Part shown: positions 15,031 to 19,432 of the stretch, in pieces
Layout: every line of letters starts with the position of its first letter
How positions within the stretch are numbered: the first letter of the stretch is position 1
DNA from: an uncultured Collinsella sp.
GTDB taxonomy: Bacteria; Actinomycetota; Coriobacteriia; Coriobacteriales; Coriobacteriaceae
Direction: 5' to 3'
Assembly: GCA_902494135.1 (NCBI GenBank)
Contig: CABUSE010000011.1
Span: forward strand, 1-19,432
Length of the DNA stretch: 19,432 nucleotides
Position numbers and translations under genes: made by a program
Notes under the pieces: model-generated
The model's database searches: none
What the model was told of the DNA's origin: nothing
Seen by the model: the letters and a program-made list of their open reading frames with translations, nothing else

Positions 15031-15073
15031 AAAATAAGGGGTCCTTGCCTCGTGAATCAGACAAGGACCCCTC
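15031..15073 (-). terminator. Terminator of the parA-parB-YtxH-like unit
   Basis: AGGGGTCCTTG (15037-15047) pairs with CAAGGACCCCT (15062-15072). On the minus strand the stem runs into TTATTTTGG. It lies about 30 bases beyond the stop of the small YtxH-like gene and faces the rlmN terminator. Confidence 0.85.
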
Positions 15074-15092
15074 AAAATATGCTAAGTAATTG

Positions 15093-15104
15093 TTAGGTAC
15101 CTAA
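15093..15104. repeat. Palindrome TTAGGTACCTAA, copy 1
   Basis: This perfect 12-base palindrome overlaps the stop codon of the YtxH-like gene. The same palindrome with the same flanking G occurs at 18597-18608. Function unknown. Confidence 0.7.
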
Positions 15105-15355
15105 TAGCCTACATTTTCCCATTGGTTACTAACCCAACCTTGATTAATCTTGGGATTCTTCGTTACCTGAGCCGTACGCATGGCAACATCTTCTGTCATA
15201 ACATCCATTTTCTTCTTGGATGTATCGACAATATCTTGCGCACTACGAAGCAAACGACCTCGAAGTTCATCGTCTGTCGCGATCTTATAGCCAGCAAAGG
15301 CACCAGCCGCGACAGTCGTCGCCAATGCAATCGCAGTTAAAATCCTATTCCTCAT
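15101..15355 (-). CDS. Small YtxH-like membrane protein following parB
   Basis: This 84-aa protein has one N-terminal membrane helix (about 4-24: hydrophobic, Ala/Thr-rich, ending in GYKIATDDELR) followed by a charged helical stretch (about 27-65) with Lys and Asp/Glu, and a polar tail with two Trp. The Gly-Tyr-Lys after the helix and the following amphipathic region resemble YtxH-type proteins, a loosely defined family of unclear function. The ATG at 15355 is chosen because AAGGAGG lies five bases before it. A TTG start at 15373 would lie upstream of that site. The gene overlaps the end of parB by 11 bases, so it is very likely translated from the parA-parB message. A role in chromosome segregation or membrane tethering is only guilt by association. 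Confidence 0.75.
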   Translation of the reverse strand: MRNRILTAIALATTVAAGAFAGYKIATDDELRGRLLRSAQDIVDTSKKKMDVMTEDVAMRTAQVTKNPKINQGWVSNQWENVGY

Positions 15356-16250
15356 CTTGGCCTCCTTGATCAAACTGAATCATTTCGCCAAGAATACGAG
15401 AGAGCTCTTCCTCGTCTTTAAACTCAATCTCAATCTTATTCTTTCCACGCGAGCTCTTAACACGCACGTTGGTATTAAAAACCTGACGAAGCACGCGGGC
15501 AGCCTTTTTAAAAGACTGAGGCGTTGCAGGCCTCGGCGTCTTAGGTGTCTCTCCGGCAGAAAACAACGGAGCAAGATTTTCTGTCGCTCTTACGGAAAGG
15601 CCCTCTGCAACAACCTTCTCTGCAAGTCGAATTCGAGCGTCCTCATAGGGAACTGCAAGAATCGCACGTGCATGACCAGCAGTAAGTTTGCCCTCAAAAA
15701 TCATCTGCTGAACAACTTCAGGGAGATCGAGAAGGCGCAGCGAGTTTGTAATTGCAGAGCGTGACTTGCTGACCGCCTTCGACAATGCCTCCTGGGTCAT
15801 ACCGCTGGCATCGATAAGCTGGCGATAGCCCTTAGCCTCTTCGACGGGATTCAGATCAGAACGCTGAAGGTTTTCGATCAGAGCAAGAGCCAGCATCTCT
15901 TCATCATTAACATCTTTAATGATGACAGGCAGCTCCTCAAGACCAGCAAGCTTTGACGCTTGGTAACGACGCTCACCAGCGATGATCTCATAGCCGTTTC
16001 CATGCTTGCGAACCAAAAGCGGCTGCAAGACGCCATGTTCTTGGATTGATTCGCTCAACTCACGAAGTTCAGTTTCGTTAAAGTGAATTCGCGGCTGATT
16101 AGGGTTGGGAACGATATCCTCAATAGGTAGTTTTGTTTCAGATGCGGCATTCGAAGCCGATGAAGCCGAACCACCGGTCTCATACTCGGCCTCTGAGACC
16201 AAAGCATTGAGTCCACGTCCCAATCCGCCACGTTTCTTTACACTAGGCAC
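15345..16250 (-). CDS. parB: Chromosome-partitioning protein ParB (Spo0J family)
   Basis: This 301-aa CTP-dependent clamp binds parS and spreads along DNA. The N-terminus KKRGGLGRGLNALV (5-18) is the usual ParA-stimulating region with the LGRGL motif. The N-engaging domain carries the CTP-binding GERRYQASK (92-100) and ENLQR (126-130). The helix-turn-helix for parS is at about 150-173. Residues about 245-295 form the dimerisation domain. Length is normal for chromosomal ParB. The start is GTG at 16250, preceded by GAGGTGATC four bases upstream, and the gene overlaps the end of parA by 8 bases. In Bacillus and Corynebacterium relatives ParB also loads SMC at the origin; the nearby parS cluster fits that role. 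Confidence 0.97.
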   Translation of the reverse strand: MPSVKKRGGLGRGLNALVSEAEYETGGSASSASNAASETKLPIEDIVPNPNQPRIHFNETELRELSESIQEHGVLQPLLVRKHGNGYEIIAGERRYQASKLAGLEELPVIIKDVNDEEMLALALIENLQRSDLNPVEEAKGYRQLIDASGMTQEALSKAVSKSRSAITNSLRLLDLPEVVQQMIFEGKLTAGHARAILAVPYEDARIRLAEKVVAEGLSVRATENLAPLFSAGETPKTPRPATPQSFKKAARVLRQVFNTNVRVKSSRGKNKIEIEFKDEEELSRILGEMIQFDQGGQDEE

Positions 16251-17043
16251 GCTTGATCACCTCTTTTGCAAGGTTCATATATGCTTTTGCACCCTTATTT
16301 TGAGGTGCATAGGTAATTACCGGTTCCCCAAAAGACGGAGCTTCGGAGATTTTAACCGTACGGGGGATCAACGTCTTAAATGCCTTATCACCAAAGTACG
16401 ATTGAACCTCCTCAACAACCTGATTCGATAGAGAAGTACGCGAGTCATACATGGTCATAAGCACACCGTAGGTGTCTAAGCCCTTGTTCAGACGAGATTT
16501 GACCATCTTCATTGACTCAAGCAGCTTCGTAACGCCCTCGAGTGCGTAATACTCGCACTGGATCGGAATCAAAACGCTGTCTGCTGCGGTCAAAGCGTTG
16601 ATAGTAAGCAGGCCGAGCGAAGGAGGGCAGTCAATGAAAATAAAATCGAACTCGTCCTGAATCGGCTCAAGCAAATCTTTGAGACGGGTTTCACGAGCAA
16701 TTGCGCTTACGAGTTCAATTTCCGCGCCTGCAAGCTGAATTGTAGCCGGAATTACGAATACCTTTTTGCAATTTGTATCAAGAACAAGCGATTCTGCCGG
16801 CACATCATTCAGCAATGCATCATAGATGCAGTGATCAAGGTCTTCTTTTTCAATTCCGAATCCACTGGTGCTGTTTCCCTGCGGATCAAAATCAACAATC
16901 AGTGTCTTACGACCCTGCTCACCCAGTGCTGCTGCAAGGTTTACAGCCGTCGTTGACTTACCGACGCCGCCTTTTTGATTGATGATTGCAATGATACGCG
17001 TGTCTTTTGCGCTCTTAGAACGCTTAACGTCGCGAAATCCCAC
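16243..17043 (-). CDS. parA: Chromosome-partitioning ATPase ParA (Soj)
   Basis: This 266-aa deviant-Walker ATPase binds the nucleoid as an ATP dimer and is released by ParB-parS, driving origin segregation. KGGVGKST (24-31) is the deviant Walker A with signature Lys24. DFDPQGN (51-57) is Walker A', and FIFIDCPPSLG is Walker B. The short basic N-terminal extension (about 15 residues) is of Soj type and lacks the DNA-binding domain of plasmid ParA. The start is GTG at 17043 with AGGAGG four bases upstream; no ATG lies nearby in frame. The gene is separated from rsmG by 134 bases holding three parS sites and overlaps parB. Expression is probably from a promoter within the parS region. Confidence 0.97.
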   Translation of the reverse strand: MGFRDVKRSKSAKDTRIIAIINQKGGVGKSTTAVNLAAALGEQGRKTLIVDFDPQGNSTSGFGIEKEDLDHCIYDALLNDVPAESLVLDTNCKKVFVIPATIQLAGAEIELVSAIARETRLKDLLEPIQDEFDFIFIDCPPSLGLLTINALTAADSVLIPIQCEYYALEGVTKLLESMKMVKSRLNKGLDTYGVLMTMYDSRTSLSNQVVEEVQSYFGDKAFKTLIPRTVKISEAPSFGEPVITYAPQNKGAKAYMNLAKEVIKRA

Positions 17044-17082
17044 GGTCCCTCCTGGTGTGTATTAAAGCTGTCAAACGGAGGA

Positions 17083-17098
17083 TGTTTCACGTGAAACA
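17083..17098. other. parS site 1 (perfect)
   Basis: TGTTTCACGTGAAACA matches the ParB-binding centromere consensus at all 16 positions. It lies 39 bases upstream of the parA GTG. Confidence 0.95.
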
Positions 17099-17121
17099 TT
17101 CCGAATCGATAGCAACTGCTA

Positions 17122-17137
17122 TGTTTCACGTGAAACA
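17122..17137. other. parS site 2 (perfect)
   Basis: All 16 consensus positions match. Its start is exactly 39 bases from both neighbouring sites. Confidence 0.95.
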
Positions 17138-17156
17138 CTGCAAGCTGTTAGTAACC

Positions 17157-17185
17157 ATTATGTTTCACGTGAAACATCTAGGCAA
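17157..17185 (-). promoter_or_regulatory. Candidate parA-parB promoter with parS in the spacer
   Basis: On the minus strand TTGCCT (17180-17185) and CATAAT (17157-17162) are exactly 17 bases apart, and the spacer consists almost wholly of parS site 3. The -10 box matches five of six consensus bases and the -35 four of six. ParB bound here would block RNA polymerase, so negative autoregulation is a reasonable inference. Confidence 0.45.
17161..17176. other. parS site 3 (perfect)
   Basis: All 16 consensus positions match. The site begins one base after the rsmG stop codon and sits inside the spacer of the candidate parA promoter. Confidence 0.95.
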
Positions 17186-17915
17186 GCGGATTCTTCTTTG
17201 CCATGCCATTTGCACGAGGCAATGAAACGGATGCTGAATGACTCTTCTTAAGAACAATGAACTCCCTGTGACCCAAGCCTTCAGGCAAATCAATTGCGTC
17301 ATTCAGAAGCAAAGTGAAGCCGCAAATCTTAGCTGCTGACATGCCGGAAGCAAGCTCCTCATCCGAAGGATTGCCCTTGGTGATAACAAATAGCCCTCCA
17401 TCCTTCAGGTACGGAGCCGCATACTCAACAAGAATCGGTAGAGGGGCCAGTGCGCGGGCGGTTACAACGGAGAACTGCTTCTTATGGCTTCTAGCATATT
17501 CTTCAAGACGATCATGAACCGCATGAGCATGTTTCAATCCAAGAGCATGGGCAAAGGAATTAACCGCATCAACCTTCTTGCCAACAGAGTCAATATAAGT
17601 AGCTTTACGATGCGTGGTTATGGTTAATGGAATACCAGGGAAGCCCGCACCTGTTCCCATATCGAGCAAAGCTCCCTCAGGAGCCTTATTGATATAGGGG
17701 AGCAAAACAAGTGAGTCGAGGATATGAAGTACGGCAGCATCTTCTACGTTAAGAATACGGGTGAGATTGGTTGTCTTATTTGTTTCTAGAACCAAATCCA
17801 AATGCTGGATACATTTCCTCAGCTCAATATCAGTTACGCTCAAGGAATATTCTTTGCAATAGGAAGTTAGGCGACTCAACATCTCGTCAGCCTGCTGATC
17901 GGTAAGTACAAACAA
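17178..17915 (-). CDS. rsmG: 16S rRNA (guanine-527-N7) methyltransferase
   Basis: This 245-aa Rossmann-fold enzyme transfers a methyl group from SAM to N7 of G527 in 16S rRNA. Its loss gives low-level streptomycin resistance in several bacteria. The SAM-binding loop is LLDMGTGAGFPG (83-94), preceded by the NLTRI and HILDSL signatures of the family (50-69). The C-terminal tail (about 225-245) is basic. The start is TTG at 17915 because AAAGGAG lies six bases before it. A longer frame opening at TTG 17963 would start inside the terminator of jag and has no ribosome binding site. It sits between jag and the parS cluster, the usual origin-proximal location (gidB) in many bacteria. Confidence 0.93.
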   Translation of the reverse strand: MFVLTDQQADEMLSRLTSYCKEYSLSVTDIELRKCIQHLDLVLETNKTTNLTRILNVEDAAVLHILDSLVLLPYINKAPEGALLDMGTGAGFPGIPLTITTHRKATYIDSVGKKVDAVNSFAHALGLKHAHAVHDRLEEYARSHKKQFSVVTARALAPLPILVEYAAPYLKDGGLFVITKGNPSDEELASGMSAAKICGFTLLLNDAIDLPEGLGHREFIVLKKSHSASVSLPRANGMAKKNPLA

Positions 17916-17921
17916 CAGAAG

Positions 17922-17928
17922 CTCCTTT
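17922..17928 (-). promoter_or_regulatory. Ribosome binding site deciding the rsmG start
   Basis: AAAGGAG stands six bases before TTG 17915. It is the only good site near the gene's start and rules out the longer frame. Confidence 0.75.
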
Positions 17929-17961
17929 CTGACAAAAATCAGCGTATCGAGAACTTTTGAC

Positions 17962-17992
17962 AAAAAAAGGGGACGTGGAAACCACGTCCCCC
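17962..17992 (-). terminator. Terminator after jag
   Basis: GGGGACGTGG and CCACGTCCCC form a perfect 10-bp stem with a three-base loop, followed on the minus strand by seven T residues. It separates the yidC-jag transcript from rsmG, whose start is only 46 bases further on, so rsmG needs its own promoter in that gap or depends on read-through. TTGTCA overlapping the T-tract could be a -35, but no good -10 follows. Confidence 0.92.
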
Positions 17993-18011
17993 TAGCATAA
18001 GCTCGAGTAGA

Positions 18012-18581
18012 TTATCGAGCAACAATCACCACATGGCGATCAGGGTCAGAACCCTCAGAATGAGTATCGACTGCATCGTTGCCACGAAGTGCAATGTGAA
18101 CCAGTCGGCGCTCGTAGGCATTCATGGGCGGAAGCGAAACACTCTTATGAGTGCGGATGGCACGCTCGGCAGCAGACTGAGCCATGGAGGCGACCTTATC
18201 CTGACGGCGACTCTTGTATCCCTCGACGTCCACTACAACCGGATACCTAAAGCCAAGCTTGCGGCTCACCAGCAAAGAGAACATAACCTGAAGAGCATCA
18301 AGAGTGCGACCATGACGGCCAATGAGAACAGCAAGGTCGGGAGCCGTTACATCCAAAATCAGCTCACCCTCGTCGCCCTCATACTCATCGATAGGAGAGT
18401 TGGCGGCATCGAAGTGCGAAAGGATGGAACGCAGGATGGAAATCGCAACATCGGCAATGGTGTCGAGCTCCTCATCGGTCAGCTCTTCACCAGCCTTGTA
18501 GCGCTGTGCAATCTCGGGATAATCGCCCGCGACCTGCGGGGCAACCTCCTCAAGCATATCCTCGATGATCTCTTCAGACAT
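18012..18581 (-). CDS. jag: RNA-binding protein Jag/KhpB (KH and R3H domains)
   Basis: This 189-aa protein is acidic at its N-terminus (1-70, Glu/Asp-rich). A KH domain follows (about 72-120) with the GxxG loop IGRHGRT (87-93), and then an R3H domain (about 125-189) with RRLVH (158-162). KhpB binds RNA, often with KhpA, and influences cell division and elongation. Its gene is classically next to yidC, as here. No clear Jag-N domain is seen; the N-terminal part is shorter than in Bacillus or Streptococcus. The ATG at 18581 is chosen because GGAG lies six bases before it. A TTG at 18593 is in frame but upstream of that site. It follows yidC in the same operon. Confidence 0.93.
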   Translation of the reverse strand: MSEEIIEDMLEEVAPQVAGDYPEIAQRYKAGEELTDEELDTIADVAISILRSILSHFDAANSPIDEYEGDEGELILDVTAPDLAVLIGRHGRTLDALQVMFSLLVSRKLGFRYPVVVDVEGYKSRRQDKVASMAQSAAERAIRTHKSVSLPPMNAYERRLVHIALRGNDAVDTHSEGSDPDRHVVIVAR

Positions 18582-18596
18582 AACGTACTCCAAAAG

Positions 18597-18608
18597 TTAG
18601 GTACCTAA
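18597..18608. repeat. Palindrome TTAGGTACCTAA, copy 2
   Basis: This perfect palindrome lies in the 44-base gap between yidC and jag, just upstream of the jag ribosome binding site. It is identical to the copy at 15093-15104, including one flanking G. Confidence 0.7.
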
Positions 18609-18625
18609 ATAAGATTGATATCCCA

Positions 18626-19396
18626 CTACTTCTTCTTGTGCGGGCGCGGCTTCTTCTCGCGACGAGTGACCTCAACCTGCAGCGGAGCGTTCTTAAGACG
18701 CTCCTCCTCATCGGCCTTCGCCTTGTCGATGACCTTCTGCGTCACAAAAATCTGCTGGATAACCTGCCAAGCAGACGAGACGTCGTAGTACAGCAGAACA
18801 CCAACGGGAAGGCTCCAGCCCATCCAAAGCATCATGACCGTCATGACAACGGCCATCATACGCATGCTCTGAGCCTGCTGGCCGGTCTGGTTGCGCGACA
18901 TATAGAGCTGCGGAATCAGGGTCAGGACGGCAAACAGGATCAGGCAAACCAGCGCAGGCAGTGCAACCATAAAGCCATCGGCAAAGGAAGCGCTCGGCGT
19001 GGTGGTCAGGTCGGGCAGGATGTTGAAGAACGAGAACGTGCCGTTGTTAAAGTACTGCGGCAGGTTGCGCAGCAATGTAAACAGGGCGAACAGGATAGGC
19101 ATCTGAATCAGCAGCGGCAGACAGCCAGCCATGGGGTTGAACTTGTTCTCGCTGTAGAACTTCTGCATCTCCTCGGCCTGACGCTGGGGATCGTCGGCAT
19201 AGCGCTCCTGGATCTCGAGCATCTTGGGCTGCAGCACCTGCATGCGAGCCGTCGACTTGGTCGACTTGAGCATAAGCGGCGTCAGCAGCAGACGGATGAT
19301 GACCACCAGGATGATGATGGACAGGCCCCAGTCGACCGCAAAGGTCTGGATGAGCTTGAGCAGCTCGAAAAGGATGTTAACGATCCAATCCCACAT
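18626..19396 (-). CDS. yidC: Membrane protein insertase YidC/Oxa1
   Basis: This 256-aa insertase integrates membrane proteins with or without SecYEG. The first hydrophobic segment (about 2-20) is followed by TM helices at about 24-44, 90-115, 140-165, 180-200 and 205-220. Arg35 (VVIIRLLLTPL) is the positively charged groove residue essential in Gram-positive YidC. The coiled hairpin between the first helices (about 48-85) is present. No lipobox is seen, so this is not a typical lipoprotein form. The basic tail (KKPRPHKKK) probably contacts ribosomes. GGAGG about seven bases before the ATG supports the start. On the upstream side a TAG on the minus strand at 19426-19428 could be the stop of the preceding gene, often yidD, but too little is shown to call it. 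Confidence 0.95.
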   Translation of the reverse strand: MWDWIVNILFELLKLIQTFAVDWGLSIIILVVIIRLLLTPLMLKSTKSTARMQVLQPKMLEIQERYADDPQRQAEEMQKFYSENKFNPMAGCLPLLIQMPILFALFTLLRNLPQYFNNGTFSFFNILPDLTTTPSASFADGFMVALPALVCLILFAVLTLIPQLYMSRNQTGQQAQSMRMMAVVMTVMMLWMGWSLPVGVLLYYDVSSAWQVIQQIFVTQKVIDKAKADEEERLKNAPLQVEVTRREKKPRPHKKK

Positions 19397-19432
19397 GTAA
19401 GTTTTCCTCCGATAGCGAGTGCCCGCTAGGGC

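Noticed and set aside
16941..17138. A short minus-strand frame with repeated MFHVKH peptides
   Set aside because: The repeat is simply the translation of parS palindromes; the true parA start has AGGAGG at 17048-17053.
18638..19429. A 263-residue plus-strand frame across yidC
   Set aside because: It is the antisense shadow of yidC, with His/Gln/Arg-rich content and no start signals.

Overview
The window looks like a chromosomal segment near the replication origin of a high-GC anaerobic actinobacterium of the class Coriobacteriia, most likely Collinsella or a close relative. This is inferred from the gene content and order (yidC-jag-rsmG-parS-parA-parB on one strand), perfect parS sites, the protein style (Ala/Glu-rich, LPxTG-anchored thioester adhesin) and base composition. 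No database search was possible.
Layout. Positions 1-61 hold the first codons of purB (minus). Positions 62-486 hold no protein gene but contain two imperfect 52-bp repeats, each beginning with a copy of the 3' end of the nearby tRNA-Gly gene, plus a stray tRNA T-arm. tRNA-Gly(CCC) lies at 487-561 (minus) with its own promoter and terminator. Positions 859-4290 encode a large sortase-anchored thioester adhesin. A strong two-way terminator separates it from a minus-strand pair: a 72-aa single-pass membrane protein and, upstream of it, a 1063-aa membrane protein with a degenerate M28 aminopeptidase fold split by a disordered insertion of about 680 residues. Diverging from that pair are two overlapping WYL-domain regulators (PafB/PafC type). 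Their end meets the end of a DnaQ-exonuclease/DinG-type helicase, which is translationally coupled behind ddl. rlmN diverges from ddl.
The right-hand part is the origin-proximal segregation and membrane-insertion block, all on the minus strand: yidC, jag (khpB), a terminator, rsmG, three parS sites at exactly 39-bp intervals, parA, parB and a small YtxH-like membrane protein overlapping the end of parB. A fourth, imperfect parS-like site follows rlmN.
How the genes work together. YidC and Jag serve membrane-protein insertion and RNA binding. ParA, ParB and parS segregate the newly replicated origin. The parS copy just after rsmG fills the spacer of a plausible parA promoter, suggesting ParB autoregulation. 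Ddl and RlmN are housekeeping enzymes for cell-wall precursor synthesis and RNA methylation. The adhesin is surface equipment for host attachment. The least explained locus is the M28-like membrane protein: its metal-binding residues are partly replaced, and its disordered insertion carries six T-x-x-F motifs that resemble phosphothreonine docking sites.
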